From positions 1,054,001 through 1,118,000 of the forward strand of contig OZ244212.1 in NCBI GenBank assembly GCA_965216695.1: a stretch of DNA of 64,000 nt, in the 5' to 3' direction. Below the pieces are notes generated by a model that was not told the origin of the DNA, did not search any database, and was given only the letters and a program-made list of their open reading frames with translations. The DNA comes from G965216695 sp965216695. GTDB lineage: Bacteria > Pseudomonadota > Gammaproteobacteria > Pseudomonadales > Azotimanducaceae. The first letter of the stretch is position 1; the number at the start of each line of letters is the position of its first letter. Both the position numbers and the translations under genes were made by a program. Positions 43,804-53,839 of this stretch are shown here, piece by piece.

Positions 43804-45915
43804 GTGATTCAAGTGATACGAACCCTCCCAAGGCTGCGAGCATCCATCTACACGGCATTCTGTCTGCTAGCCGGGGCCCTGCTCGGAACCTCCGGCTGCA
43901 CGCTGGAACCGGTGATGCCCGATCCTAACGTCGAGGCCAGTGCGCCAGCACCCGCGGCACTGGAGAGCTACGATCTGATTCCCCGGACGCTCGTGTTCGG
44001 CAACCCAACCCGCGCCCAGGCCCGCATCAGCCCGGACGGTACGCGGCTGAGCTTCCTGGCGCCGCACGAAGGCGTGATGAATATCTGGGTGGCCCCGGCC
44101 GACGCTCTCGACGAAGCGCGCGCGCTCACCCAGGACCGCGGGCGGGGCATCCGCTTCCACATGTGGAGCTACGACAACCGTCATCTTCTGTATCTGCAGG
44201 ATGCAGGCGGCGACGAGAACCATCACGTATTTGCGGTGGACGCCGACTCCGGGGAAGTACGCGATCTGACGCCTGTACCGCCCGGTACCCGAGCAATGCT
44301 GGAAGCGTTGAGCCCGCGGGAGCCCGGGGTGGCCATCATCAGCACCAACGAACGCGACAAAGCGCTACCGGACCTCTACAGCGTCAACGTCGCCACCGGA
44401 CAACGCACGCTGCTGCTGCAGAATCCGGGCTACTCGGACATTGTGATGGACAACGCGCTGACCCCACGGATCGCGTACCGCCCGACGGAAAACGGCGATC
44501 TGCAGGTGCACCAGTCCACCGACGGCCAGAAATGGAACGCGACCTTCACAGTGCCCGCCGCCGATATCATTACGAGTTACGTCGTCGCGTTCAATCGCGA
44601 CAACAGCAAATACTATCGCGTCGACAGCATCGACAAAGACACGTCCGCGCTATACGAAGTGGATTTCGCTACCGGCGCTACAACGCTTATTGGCCAGGAT
44701 CCGCGGGCAGACATCGCTCGCGTACTCGTTCATCCGGTTTCCCGATCTGTGCTCGGCTACGCCACCAACTATCTGAAGACACAATGGCAGCCCACAACGG
44801 ATGCGTCCACGCCGCTGTTGGCGGCGGCCGCACGCCTGATGCCCGGAGAACTGCAGTTTACGTCGTGGACCGCCGATGGGCGCTACGTACTGGCGCACGC
44901 GGATTCGCCGGATCAGCCAGGAACGTACTATCTTCTCGATACCGAAAAACTGGCAGCCGAAAAACTGTTCTCCGCCCGACCAAATCTGGCGGGCATGCCG
45001 TTGCAGCCAATGCAGACCGTGCAGATTCCGACCGGCGATGGTCTGACGCTCACCGCTTACATCACACTGCCTCCGGGCACAGATACAGACGGCGACGGCG
45101 CGCCGGAAACACCGGTACCGATGGTGCTGGACGTACACGGCGGCCCCTGGGGCCGGGATGACTACGGCTACGACGCTACGCATCAGTGGCTCGCGAATCG
45201 TGGATACGCGGTGATGAGCGTCAACTACCGCGGCTCCACCGGTTTCGGAAAGACCTTCGTCAACGCCGCCGTCAGGGAGTTTGCCGGGAAGATGCACACA
45301 GACCTGATCGACGCCGTGGACTGGGCGATTCGCGCCGGCGTAACGGCCCCCGATACCGTCGCGATCATGGGCGGCTCGTACGGCGGCTACGCGACTCTGG
45401 TGGGCCTCACGTTTACGCCGGACCGATTTGCATGCGGCGTCGACATCGTCGGCCCCTCCAATCTCGCTTCGTTAATCGAGAGCTTCCCACCCTATTGGGG
45501 TCCCATGCTGGCCAGCACCTGGTTCAAGTTCGTGGGAGATCCGTCCGACGCCGACGAGCGCAGCGACATGCTTGCACGTTCACCGCTGACGCGCGTCGAC
45601 GCGATACGTTCGCCCCTGCTTATCGGCCAGGGCGCCAACGACCCGCGCGTTACCAAGCACGAATCGGATCAGATCGTGGATGCAATGGCGAAGCGTGACC
45701 TGCCGGTGACGTACCTGAACTACCCGGATGAGGGACACGGCTTCCAGCGCCCGGAAAACCGCATGTCGTTCTACGCGGTAACCGAAGCGTTCCTCAGCCA
45801 GTGCCTGGGGGGCCGTTTCGAACCGATCGGCGGCGCGTTCGACGGCTCAAGTGTGGAGATACTGCACGGTGCCGAGTTTGTACCCGGGCTTTTGCAGCAC
45901 GCAGGTACCGAATAG
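43804..45915 (+). CDS. S9-family prolyl oligopeptidase, lipoprotein
   Basis: A 703-residue serine peptidase with an N-terminal beta-propeller and C-terminal alpha/beta hydrolase domain. The signal peptide ends in LLGTSGC, a lipobox, so the protein is probably anchored in the outer membrane or periplasm. The catalytic triad is visible: Ser525 in GGSYGGYA, Asp613 in GANDPRV, His645 in DEGHGF. The family cleaves acyl or prolyl peptides and sometimes esters. The GTG at 43804 is used, with another GTG nine bases downstream. It is convergent with the ureohydrolase gene. Confidence 0.93.
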   Translation: MIQVIRTLPRLRASIYTAFCLLAGALLGTSGCTLEPVMPDPNVEASAPAPAALESYDLIPRTLVFGNPTRAQARISPDGTRLSFLAPHEGVMNIWVAPADALDEARALTQDRGRGIRFHMWSYDNRHLLYLQDAGGDENHHVFAVDADSGEVRDLTPVPPGTRAMLEALSPREPGVAIISTNERDKALPDLYSVNVATGQRTLLLQNPGYSDIVMDNALTPRIAYRPTENGDLQVHQSTDGQKWNATFTVPAADIITSYVVAFNRDNSKYYRVDSIDKDTSALYEVDFATGATTLIGQDPRADIARVLVHPVSRSVLGYATNYLKTQWQPTTDASTPLLAAAARLMPGELQFTSWTADGRYVLAHADSPDQPGTYYLLDTEKLAAEKLFSARPNLAGMPLQPMQTVQIPTGDGLTLTAYITLPPGTDTDGDGAPETPVPMVLDVHGGPWGRDDYGYDATHQWLANRGYAVMSVNYRGSTGFGKTFVNAAVREFAGKMHTDLIDAVDWAIRAGVTAPDTVAIMGGSYGGYATLVGLTFTPDRFACGVDIVGPSNLASLIESFPPYWGPMLASTWFKFVGDPSDADERSDMLARSPLTRVDAIRSPLLIGQGANDPRVTKHESDQIVDAMAKRDLPVTYLNYPDEGHGFQRPENRMSFYAVTEAFLSQCLGGRFEPIGGAFDGSSVEILHGAEFVPGLLQHAGTE

Positions 45916-45923
45916 CCGCCCGA

Positions 45924-46880
45924 TCAGCGGCGCTTGCACCCCGGCAACATGCCCAGCATTTCGAACACGAGATTGGCTGCAAGCAGCGCGGTGTTTCCCG
46001 ATGGGTCGTACGGCGGAGACACTTCCACCAGATCGCAGCCGACTACGTTCAGCCCCCAGCAGCCGCGAATGATTTCCAGCCCCTGACTCGCAGTCAACCC
46101 GCCGGGCTCAGGGGTCCCGGTGCCCGGTGCGACCGACGGGTCGAGCCCATCGATGTCGAACGACAGGTACGTGGGTGTGCGGCCGCCGATGCGTGCGCGC
46201 ACTTCCTCCATCAACGGCGCAAGCGAGCGATACCAGCAGTCTTCCACGGACACCACCTGCACGCCCTGTTGCCGGGCCCAGTCGAAGTCGTCAGCCGCAT
46301 AGCCGGTAGCACGCAAGCCGATCTGAACCATACGATTCGGGTCCACCAATGACTCCTCGATAGCACGGCGGAAGATCGTGCCATGCGTGATGCGCTCACC
46401 GAACATCGTGTCGTTGGTGTCCGCGTGTGCGTCGACGTGCACGAGCGCCATCGGTCCGTGTCTGCGCGCCAGCGCCCGCAGAATCGGCAGCGTGATCGTG
46501 TGATCTCCGCCAAGCGACACCGGCTTCGACCCATGCGCCAACAGACCGTCGAAGTGCGCCTCGATCAGTTTGATCGACGCCGCAAGATCGTACGCGTTCA
46601 ACGCAACGTCTCCGGTGTCCGCTACCTGGAACGAATCGAACGGCGCGGCGCCGGTGGCCATACCGTAGGGTCGAACGAGCACGGATTCAGCGCGGATCTG
46701 CCGCGGCCCGTACCGCGCGCCGGTGCGATTGCTGGTGCCGATGTCGAGCGGCACGCCGACGATGGCGACATCCAGCCCCGCTGCATCAGACACCACCGGC
46801 AGGCGAAACATGCTGGCTATGCCACCGAAGCGCGGCATCGCATTGCCCGACAACGGCTGATTCAGACCCTTAGTCACCAT
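45924..46880 (-). CDS. Agmatinase/arginase-family ureohydrolase
   Basis: A 318-residue binuclear manganese ureohydrolase. The metal ligands are complete: GGDHTITLP, DAHADTND and SFDIDGLDPSVAPGTG. Members hydrolyse agmatine, guanidinobutyrate, arginine or related guanidino compounds; the last motif favours agmatinase-type enzymes. It overlaps the upstream dioxygenase gene by seven bases, so the two are likely co-translated. Agmatinase is the common annotation, but a guanidino acid from a catabolic pathway is possible. Confidence 0.9.
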   Translation of the reverse strand: MVTKGLNQPLSGNAMPRFGGIASMFRLPVVSDAAGLDVAIVGVPLDIGTSNRTGARYGPRQIRAESVLVRPYGMATGAAPFDSFQVADTGDVALNAYDLAASIKLIEAHFDGLLAHGSKPVSLGGDHTITLPILRALARRHGPMALVHVDAHADTNDTMFGERITHGTIFRRAIEESLVDPNRMVQIGLRATGYAADDFDWARQQGVQVVSVEDCWYRSLAPLMEEVRARIGGRTPTYLSFDIDGLDPSVAPGTGTPEPGGLTASQGLEIIRGCWGLNVVGCDLVEVSPPYDPSGNTALLAANLVFEMLGMLPGCKRR

Positions 46881-47788
46881 GCGGACGCGGGCGGCGTCGG
46901 GCGCAGCTGCGGAAACGACGCATGACGCAACGGGTCGCCGGGCGCTAGGCTCAAGGTCAAGCCGGGGCGCCTCGGCGCGCTCGGCTTACTGGCCGGGCGC
47001 TGCGCGTACACGACGTCGTCGCCGTAGCAGCGCACCGTGAGCGTGCGGCGACGTGTGGACGGGCCCGTGTGCCCACCCCCATGCAGTACGCCCGGATGCA
47101 GAAAAACGACATCGCCCGGTTCGATCGGCCACGACACGATATCCCAACGTTCACGCTCGGCTTCAATATCCGGCAGCTGCGGCAGCTCGCCCCCGTAATA
47201 GGGTGAACGCATGCTGTTGTTCACGTCGCTCGGCAGAAATCCGTCGTACACGGTTTGCCGGTGCGAACCGCGAACAAACTCCAGGCATTCGGCTTGCGGC
47301 AGCGGATCGAGCGAGATCCAGATCGACGCAAACTGTCGCCCCTCCACGGGCCAGTACGGCAGATCCTGGTGCCACGGCGTCGGGCCCCGGTTCCCGCCCT
47401 CTTTGATAAAGAACTCATCCAGGAAATACCAGACGTTGTCGGACTGGATAAGCGCACCAATCATGTCCGCTATCGGCGATTCGATCAGTAACTGACGGAT
47501 CTCCGGCACGTTCGGGTAGTTGTGCACGGATTCCAGAAACTCTTCAGGCTGGCCCTGAAAAAAGCGCGCCATCGTTTCCGGCGTGCGCATCACACGCTCG
47601 TAGGCCACTTCGATCAGCTCGAGCCACTCCGCATGCAACGCTTGCGGCAGAAACACGACCCCGTCTTCGGCGTACCGTTCGATCACTTCCGACGTGATCA
47701 ACGCCCGCCAATCGATCTCGGCCGGCCAGGGTTGCGCGGCTTCTTCCTCCGAGGGCCGGTACCGGCCAAACGGATCAATCGTGCCCAT
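46874..47788 (-). CDS. Phytanoyl-CoA dioxygenase-family protein
   Basis: A 304-residue Fe(II)/2-oxoglutarate dioxygenase of the PhyH family. The iron facial triad is in WHQDLPYWP (His, Asp) and HPGVLHGGG (His); the 2-oxoglutarate Arg is probably in STRRRTLTVR. It hydroxylates a small substrate, often an acyl chain or secondary metabolite. It starts at an ATG at 47788 and its stop overlaps the ureohydrolase start. With a GST gene before it, the three form a minus-strand run from 48427. Confidence 0.9.
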   Translation of the reverse strand: MGTIDPFGRYRPSEEEAAQPWPAEIDWRALITSEVIERYAEDGVVFLPQALHAEWLELIEVAYERVMRTPETMARFFQGQPEEFLESVHNYPNVPEIRQLLIESPIADMIGALIQSDNVWYFLDEFFIKEGGNRGPTPWHQDLPYWPVEGRQFASIWISLDPLPQAECLEFVRGSHRQTVYDGFLPSDVNNSMRSPYYGGELPQLPDIEAERERWDIVSWPIEPGDVVFLHPGVLHGGGHTGPSTRRRTLTVRCYGDDVVYAQRPASKPSAPRRPGLTLSLAPGDPLRHASFPQLRPTPPASAW

Positions 47789-47818
47789 AGGTTACCCGTC
47801 GGCTGCCGGCTGGCCGGC

Positions 47819-48427
47819 TCACGCGTTTATGGCCTTCTGAAACGCGGGCCGAGCCGCAATCCGCTCCACGTACGCACGAAGGTTGTGCATCTCATCCGGG
47901 ACACACCCCAGCCGATTGCTCATGAAGCACGCGTGTCCAAGCATGATGTCCGCGCCCGAGAACGCATCGATCAGGTACGCTTTGCCGGCAAGCGCATCGT
48001 CCACCGGCGCCAGCGACTTGGTCAGCAGGCGCTGGGCCTGACCCAGAACGGTCTCGTCGCGACGCTCCGGCGGTAGCAGCAATGTCTGCACGACGATCGT
48101 GTTGACCGGAGGCATCACCATTCCCTCGCAGTAGTGGAACCATTGCAGATACGCGGGGAACGCCGCATCGTTTACCGCAGGTTTCAATCCGCCGTTCTTG
48201 TGGCGTTCAAGTATGTAGTCGACGATCGCCCCGGATTCATAGATGCGCACGTCGCCATCGTCCAGTACCGGCACCCGGCCCAGCGGATGGCGCGAACGAT
48301 GCGCATCCGACTTCAGGTCCTTCGGCGCAAAGTCCATGCGGTTGAGCTCGTACGGAAGATCCAGTTCCTCGAGCAGCCATAGAATCCTGCCGGCGCGGGA
48401 ATTGGGTGCGAAATGTAACGTAAGCAT
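47819..48427 (-). CDS. Glutathione S-transferase
   Basis: A 202-residue glutathione transferase. The thioredoxin-fold domain starts MLTLHFAPNSRAGRILWLLE, with the conserved cis-Pro segment GRVPVLDDG and the glutathione-binding YESGAIVDYIL. The C-terminal helical domain has GADIMLGHAC. The ATG at 48427 is chosen because homologues start at this point; the frame is open upstream to 48562, where it runs into the divergent GST gene. The family conjugates glutathione to electrophiles or isomerises ring compounds. Confidence 0.88.
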   Translation of the reverse strand: MLTLHFAPNSRAGRILWLLEELDLPYELNRMDFAPKDLKSDAHRSRHPLGRVPVLDDGDVRIYESGAIVDYILERHKNGGLKPAVNDAAFPAYLQWFHYCEGMVMPPVNTIVVQTLLLPPERRDETVLGQAQRLLTKSLAPVDDALAGKAYLIDAFSGADIMLGHACFMSNRLGCVPDEMHNLRAYVERIAARPAFQKAINA

Positions 48428-48561
48428 TTGATGTCCAGAGCTGTTTTCGGTCGTCTTAGCGATGCACGCGTGACCCATCGCAACGATGTTTGCCAAGCGA
48501 GGTACACGTGGGTCGCCTCCCACGGATATGCCACAATACCCCCTCTGAAAGGGGATGGACA

Positions 48562-49212
48562 ATGATCAAACTCTACGGCGTGCCGCTCTCACCGTTTGCG
48601 CGCAAGGCGCTGCTCGCTCTCGACTACAAAGCGCTCGATTACGAAAATGTACCCACATTTCCAGGCGACACCACACCGGAGTTCCGGGCGATGAGTCCGC
48701 TCGGGAAAATCCCGGTTCTGGAACACGATGGTTTCGCGGTGCCCGACACCAGCGTCATCTGTCGCTACCTCGATCGGATTGCGCCAGAAAAACCGCTGTT
48801 TCCCGCTGATCCACATCTCGAGGCCAAAGCCGGTTGGTTGGAGGAGTATGCAGATTCCCGCCTGATCGAGGCGTGCGCCGGCGTGTTTCGTGAGCGGCTC
48901 TTAAAACCCAGGATGTTGAACGAACCCACCGATGAAGCGGTGGTGCAGAATCTGATCGACAACGAGATTCCCGCTTGCCTCGACTACCTTGAAACCATCG
49001 TTCCGGAGCAGGGTTATCTCGTGGGGGATGCACTCTCGATCGCGGACATTTCCGTGACCACGTGTTTCCTCCAGGCGCGATACGGCGACTACGAAGTAGA
49101 CGCCCAACGCGCGCCCAGGGTGCGCGCCTATCTCGATCGCGCGTTCGCTGCGCCACTCGTTACCCGGCGCCTGGACGCCGAGCAGGCGGCCATGCCGCCC
49201 GGGTTCGGCTGA
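48562..49212 (+). CDS. Glutathione S-transferase
   Basis: A 216-residue glutathione transferase. N-terminal features are MIKLYGVPLSPFARKALLAL, GKIPVLEHDGF and PDTSVICRYLDRI. The C-terminal domain has YLVGDALSIADISVTTC, with the conserved N-capping Asp. An AAGGGGATGG site precedes the ATG at 48562. It starts a plus-strand run of six genes and is divergent from the GST at 48427. It is not closely similar to the other two GSTs. Confidence 0.92.
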   Translation: MIKLYGVPLSPFARKALLALDYKALDYENVPTFPGDTTPEFRAMSPLGKIPVLEHDGFAVPDTSVICRYLDRIAPEKPLFPADPHLEAKAGWLEEYADSRLIEACAGVFRERLLKPRMLNEPTDEAVVQNLIDNEIPACLDYLETIVPEQGYLVGDALSIADISVTTCFLQARYGDYEVDAQRAPRVRAYLDRAFAAPLVTRRLDAEQAAMPPGFG

Positions 49213-49228
49213 GCTGGACGCACTCGAT

Positions 49229-49840
49229 ATGCTGACGATCTATCACGTTCCACGCTCCCGCTCGGTACGCGTCCTCTGGCTCTGCGAGGAACTCGCGGTG
49301 CCCTACCAGGTAGAGTCCGTCGACTTCTCGCCCGAGTACCGGGCCAGTGACGAGTGGCGGCGCATGCACCCGGCCGGAAAGGTCCCCGTACTGACCGACG
49401 ACGACTTCAAGCTGTTCGAGTCCGGCGCGATGGTTCAGTACGTGCTCGATCGATACGGCGACGGCCGGTTGCAACCGGCCGCCGGAACCCGAGCCCACGC
49501 CGAATACCTGCAATGGTCGTGGTTTGCCGAGGCGACGTTCGCGCGCCCGCTGGGCGAAATCGTGAATCATCGCCGCGAGTTCCCCGGCGACAACGAACTG
49601 CCCGGTGCGATCGACGAAATGCGCATTCGCGCCTGGACGTGCGTGCACGCACTGAACGGGCAGCTCGCCGGTCGGCCATACCTACTGGGTGACGCGTTCA
49701 GCGCGGCCGATATCATGACAGGCTACACGCTGATGCTGATGCGCTGGCTCGCGCCGGGCGAATTCCCCGCCAACGTCGATCGCTACTGGGAAACCTTGGA
49801 CCAACGACCCGCGTTCACGACTGCACGTCGAATCGAATGA
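49229..49840 (+). CDS. Glutathione S-transferase
   Basis: A 203-residue glutathione transferase related to the one at 47819. Shared features are MLTIYHVPRSRSVRVLWLCE, GKVPVLTDDDF and FESGAMVQYVL. The C-terminal domain has LLGDAFSAADIMTGYTLM. It starts 16 bases after the previous GST and ends ten bases before the DUF3604 gene. Clustering of three GSTs suggests handling of epoxide or electrophilic intermediates. Confidence 0.92.
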   Translation: MLTIYHVPRSRSVRVLWLCEELAVPYQVESVDFSPEYRASDEWRRMHPAGKVPVLTDDDFKLFESGAMVQYVLDRYGDGRLQPAAGTRAHAEYLQWSWFAEATFARPLGEIVNHRREFPGDNELPGAIDEMRIRAWTCVHALNGQLAGRPYLLGDAFSAADIMTGYTLMLMRWLAPGEFPANVDRYWETLDQRPAFTTARRIE

Positions 49841-49850
49841 GTAGAAGGCT

Positions 49851-51746
49851 ATGAAATCCGCTTTGACCCTGTTCGCCCTTCTGATGGCCGGTGCTTTCGT
49901 TGCCGCCGCCCGCGCCGACACCGAACCCTATTCGCCTCCGGTCGCGGACGACTTCCCACGCGGTCTCTTCTGGGGCGACCTGCACGTACACAGCCGCTTC
50001 TCACCGGACAGTTATTCGTTCGGAAACGACAAGCTTTCCGCGGATGACGCGTACCGGTTCGCCAAGGGTGAAACCATTCAGAGTCATGTAGACATGCCCG
50101 TGCGCCTGCGCCGACCGCTCGACTTTCTGATGGTTGCAGACCACGCTGAGTTCCTGGGGGTGTTCCCGAAACTCGAAGCTCAGGATCCCGCGCTACTCGA
50201 CACCGAACTCGGTAAACGGTGGAACGCGTATCGCGAAGCGGGTGATCAACCGGCGATCATGGCCGAATTCGTCGACGCCATTCAGAATCCCGACTACGTA
50301 CAGGAGCTGCCGGAGCCGTTTCGCTCGAGCATCTGGAAAGAAGCTGCGGCAGCCGCGGAACGCCACAACGCACCCGGCGCGTTCACCGCGTTCATTGGCT
50401 ACGAGTGGACCTCCATGGTGGAAGGCAACAATCTGCATCGCGTGGTGGTTTTCCGCGACGGCGCGGATGTCGCAACCCTAATACCACCCTTCTCATCGCT
50501 CGACAGCCAGGATCCCGAAGCACTCTGGGCAGCGCTCGCGCGCTATGAGGCACGCACCGGTGGCGATGTGCTGGCCATCGCGCACAACGGCAACCTGTCG
50601 AACGGGCTGATGTTCGCGGAAACCACGCTCAGCGGCGAACCGATTGACGAAGCCTATGCGCAGATGCGCCGCACGTGGGAGCCGCTCTACGAGGTGACCC
50701 AGGTAAAAGGCGACGGCGAAGCGCACCCGTATCTGTCGCCGGACGATGGCTTTGCCGATTTCGAAACCTGGGACGCGGACAACATCGGGCGCTCCACCGC
50801 GAAAGAGAATCGGATGCTGCGCCACGAGTACGCGCGCGGCGCACTACAGGTGGGCTTGCGCTTGGCAGACCGCGTCGGCGCCAACCCCTATGCGTTCGGC
50901 TTGATCGGCAGCACCGATTCGCACACCACCTTTGCGACCGCCGACGACGACAATTTCTGGGGCAAGTTCCCCGACTCGGAACCCGCACCCGAACGCACCA
51001 GCAACGATATGGGTGGGCGTCTGTGGGCGAACTGGCGGCTCGCCGCGTCCGGCTACGCGGCGGTGTGGGCAACCGAGAACACCCGCGAAGCGCTCTTCGA
51101 CGCGATGGAACGCCGCGAAGTCTACGCCTCCACCGGACCGCGCATCGCGCTCCGCTTCTTTGGCGGCTGGCAGTTCGAAAGCGACGACGCGAACGCCCCC
51201 GACATCGCACGCACCGGGTACCGCAAGGGCGTGCCGATGGGCGGGTCACTGCCGGTTCCTGCGGAATCCGGAGCGCAAACGCCCAGTTTTCTGCTGGCCG
51301 CATCGAAGGATCCGGACGGTGCGAATCTGGACCGCGTGCAGGTTGTGAAGGGCTGGCTCGCCGCCGACGGCAGCCTGCAGGAACGGGTGTTCGACGTTGC
51401 GCTCTCCGATGGTAGAAAACCGCACCGCCGAAGCGGCCGGGTACCGCCGATAGGCTCGACGGTGGATGTGGAAGGTGCGACCTACGACAACAGCATTGGC
51501 GACGCGAGCCTGGTGACGGTTTGGCAGGATCCCGAGTTCGATCCGGCAATCCGCGCGTTCTACTACGCGCGCGTGATCGAGATTCCCACGCCGCGTTGGA
51601 CCGCCTACGACGCCAGATATTTCGATCTGGAGCTGCCAGACGACGTGCCGATGATCACCCAGGAACGCGCGTACAGTTCCCCGATCTGGTACACGCCGTC
51701 CGATGCAACCGCGAGCAAGCCAACCGCCACTCAGGACACGCCATGA
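49851..51746 (+). CDS. Exported DUF3604-family protein
   Basis: A 631-residue protein of the DUF3604 family with a signal peptide (LFALLMAGAFVAAARA). The family is related to PHP-domain phosphoesterases: motifs are FWGDLHVHSRFSPDS and DFLMVADHAEFLG, then LAIAHNGNLSNG and GLIGSTDSHTTF, all rich in metal-binding His and Asp. It may be a periplasmic metal hydrolase, but no substrate is known to me. Its stop overlaps the start of the acyltransferase gene (ATGA), which couples an exported protein to a cytoplasmic lipid enzyme. Confidence 0.9.
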   Translation: MKSALTLFALLMAGAFVAAARADTEPYSPPVADDFPRGLFWGDLHVHSRFSPDSYSFGNDKLSADDAYRFAKGETIQSHVDMPVRLRRPLDFLMVADHAEFLGVFPKLEAQDPALLDTELGKRWNAYREAGDQPAIMAEFVDAIQNPDYVQELPEPFRSSIWKEAAAAAERHNAPGAFTAFIGYEWTSMVEGNNLHRVVVFRDGADVATLIPPFSSLDSQDPEALWAALARYEARTGGDVLAIAHNGNLSNGLMFAETTLSGEPIDEAYAQMRRTWEPLYEVTQVKGDGEAHPYLSPDDGFADFETWDADNIGRSTAKENRMLRHEYARGALQVGLRLADRVGANPYAFGLIGSTDSHTTFATADDDNFWGKFPDSEPAPERTSNDMGGRLWANWRLAASGYAAVWATENTREALFDAMERREVYASTGPRIALRFFGGWQFESDDANAPDIARTGYRKGVPMGGSLPVPAESGAQTPSFLLAASKDPDGANLDRVQVVKGWLAADGSLQERVFDVALSDGRKPHRRSGRVPPIGSTVDVEGATYDNSIGDASLVTVWQDPEFDPAIRAFYYARVIEIPTPRWTAYDARYFDLELPDDVPMITQERAYSSPIWYTPSDATASKPTATQDTP

Positions 51747-53263
51747 CCCAGCGACTCAGCACGAGTGATGCCGCCTTTCTTTACGGCGAAACTGCAAGCG
51801 GGCCGATGCACATCTCGTCGATCTACGTGCTCGAAGGCGAGCTGCCGTACGACACCGTCTTTCAGCACATGGCGGATCGCATCCACCTCATTCCCGCATA
51901 CCGGCGCCGGATCGCGATGGTGCCGTTCAACCTCGGGCACCCGGTCTGGGTCGACGACGATCACTTCGACCTGGCCAACCACGTGCACGGTCACGACGTT
52001 GGGCCCGATGCATCCCTCGAGGATGCGATAGACTTCGCGGTGGATCTGAACGAACCGATGCTCGACCGTGCGCGACCACTCTGGGAGATGCACGTAGTCC
52101 GCGGCGTCAAGGACCGGACCCTCCTCCTGCAGCGCACGCACCACTGCCTGATCGACGGTGCATCCGGTATAGAACTGACAACCATCATCTACGATCTGGA
52201 CAAGACCGGACAACCGCCGGAACCGGCGTCCGCCGACTGGCAACCCGCGGCTGCACCCAGCATGGCCGAACTCTTCTCGGACGCGTTGACAGAGAACGTC
52301 AGTGCCGCAGCGAACGCCTCCGCCCGCGCGCTGGCCGACGCGACGCCCGCACGCTGGCCCGACCCGGAAACCCGCAGCACCCAGCAGGCACTGCTTCAGA
52401 AGGCCGTGGAAGTGGGGACGCGTTTCGTGTCCCGCCCCGCGATCACCGCACCGTTCAACGCATCGCTCGTGGGGCCGAAACGCCGGGCCCGCTTCCTGAA
52501 AAAATCGTTCACCGACATCCGCGAAATCCGCCGCACGCTGGGCGGTACGATCAATGATGTCGTGCTGACAGTGATCTCCGAGGCGGTGGCTCGATATCTG
52601 AACCAACACAATGAACCCGTACAGGGCGCGCACATGCGCATCATGTGCCCGGTCAATGTGCGCACGGAAAACCAGAAAGGAGCGCTCGGCAACCAGGTTT
52701 CTGCAATCTTTCCGATGCTGCCCGCGTGGCCGATGCCCGCGAAAGAACGCCTCGCAGCCGTGATTGCGGAAACGGAGCGGATCAAGGAAGGGCAGGACGC
52801 ACAGGCCATGACCCTCGTTGCGGACGCTACCTCCGGCACCTGGCCACTCGCGATGGCGCCGACGCAGCTCGTTGGCACCGCGTTCGACACCACCCGCTGG
52901 ATGGCGGACGTGCCGTGGCCGGTCGCGCCCAACGTTGGCTGGCGCCCACCCAATCCCGGCGTAAACTTCATCTGCACCAACGTACCCGGCGTGCAGGTAC
53001 CCCAGTATCTGGCGGGCCACGAAGTTCTGGACACCATCGGCCTGCTGATCCTTTCGGGCAACATCGGTTTCAGCCTGACCATTCTCAGTTACAACAAACA
53101 GCTGTTCTTCAATTTCATTTGCGAGCCCCGGTTGATGCCGGATCTCGAGACCCTCGTCAGCCACGCCGACGATGCGTTCGAAGAGCTGCTGGCCGAGGCC
53201 GAAGCCGCGCTCGCGGCCATGGAACACGACGCACAGAAAGCATCCGCGGAGGAACAAAAGTGA
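51743..53263 (+). CDS. Wax ester synthase / diacylglycerol acyltransferase (WS/DGAT)
   Basis: A 506-residue bifunctional acyltransferase of the WS/DGAT family. The active-site motif HHxxxDG is HHCLIDG at residues 133-139, and PLWEMHVVRG is the conserved text before it. It joins acyl-CoA to an alcohol or diacylglycerol to form storage lipid at the membrane. The ATG at 51743 overlaps the previous stop. The reading frame is open for 220 bases upstream, but that part overlaps DUF3604. Its stop overlaps the next gene (GTGA). Confidence 0.93.
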   Translation: MTQRLSTSDAAFLYGETASGPMHISSIYVLEGELPYDTVFQHMADRIHLIPAYRRRIAMVPFNLGHPVWVDDDHFDLANHVHGHDVGPDASLEDAIDFAVDLNEPMLDRARPLWEMHVVRGVKDRTLLLQRTHHCLIDGASGIELTTIIYDLDKTGQPPEPASADWQPAAAPSMAELFSDALTENVSAAANASARALADATPARWPDPETRSTQQALLQKAVEVGTRFVSRPAITAPFNASLVGPKRRARFLKKSFTDIREIRRTLGGTINDVVLTVISEAVARYLNQHNEPVQGAHMRIMCPVNVRTENQKGALGNQVSAIFPMLPAWPMPAKERLAAVIAETERIKEGQDAQAMTLVADATSGTWPLAMAPTQLVGTAFDTTRWMADVPWPVAPNVGWRPPNPGVNFICTNVPGVQVPQYLAGHEVLDTIGLLILSGNIGFSLTILSYNKQLFFNFICEPRLMPDLETLVSHADDAFEELLAEAEAALAAMEHDAQKASAEEQK

Positions 53264-53835
53264 GCACAGACGTCAGCGAACAGACGAGTCTGCCCGACGG
53301 CACCGGCGTACGGTTGAAGCGCATGACCGCGGCCGATCGCGATGCGGTACTTGCGTTTGCGAACGCGCTGCCCGAAGAGGACCTGTTGTTTCTTACAATG
53401 GACATTACCCAGGGCAATGTGGTCGATCGGTGGGTAAAGCAGGTCGCGAAGGGCCGCACGAACTCGCTCCTTGCCTACAACGATGACGAACTGGTCGGCT
53501 ATGCCAACGTGCACCGCAATCCGACACCCTGGATGCGCCGCGTCGGCGAAATTCGGGTTAACGTCGCGCCCGATTACCGCGCGCGCGGTCTGGGTCGGCT
53601 ACTGATTCACCGCATCTTCGACATTGCCCGTGAAATGGAGCTGATGAAACTCATCGCGCAGATGACCGCAGATCAACAGGGGGCCCAGAATGCCTTTCGC
53701 AGAATCGGTTTCGTGCCCGAAGCAATGCTTGGTGACTTCGTAGTGGACCGCAACGGCAGAACCCGCGACCTGGTGATGATGACGTTCGACGTCGACGGCC
53801 ACACGGATCAGGCGGGCAAGCCCGTCCGAATCTGA
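53260..53835 (+). CDS. GNAT-family N-acetyltransferase
   Basis: A 191-residue acetyltransferase. The acetyl-CoA binding motif is VAPDYRARGLGRLLIHRIF and the following strand FRRIGFVPEAMLGDFVVD. The GTG at 53260 with GGAGG upstream is the start; the long open frame before it is a shadow of the acyltransferase gene. The acceptor is unknown. It is coupled to the acyltransferase by the GTGA overlap and is followed after four bases by an amidohydrolase gene. Confidence 0.88.
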   Translation: MSTDVSEQTSLPDGTGVRLKRMTAADRDAVLAFANALPEEDLLFLTMDITQGNVVDRWVKQVAKGRTNSLLAYNDDELVGYANVHRNPTPWMRRVGEIRVNVAPDYRARGLGRLLIHRIFDIAREMELMKLIAQMTADQQGAQNAFRRIGFVPEAMLGDFVVDRNGRTRDLVMMTFDVDGHTDQAGKPVRI

Positions 53836-53839
53836 CCCG

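Noticed and set aside
51521..51742. Upstream extension of the wax ester synthase frame
   Set aside because: It overlaps the DUF3604 gene in another frame; the ATG at 51743 gives the normal family N-terminus.
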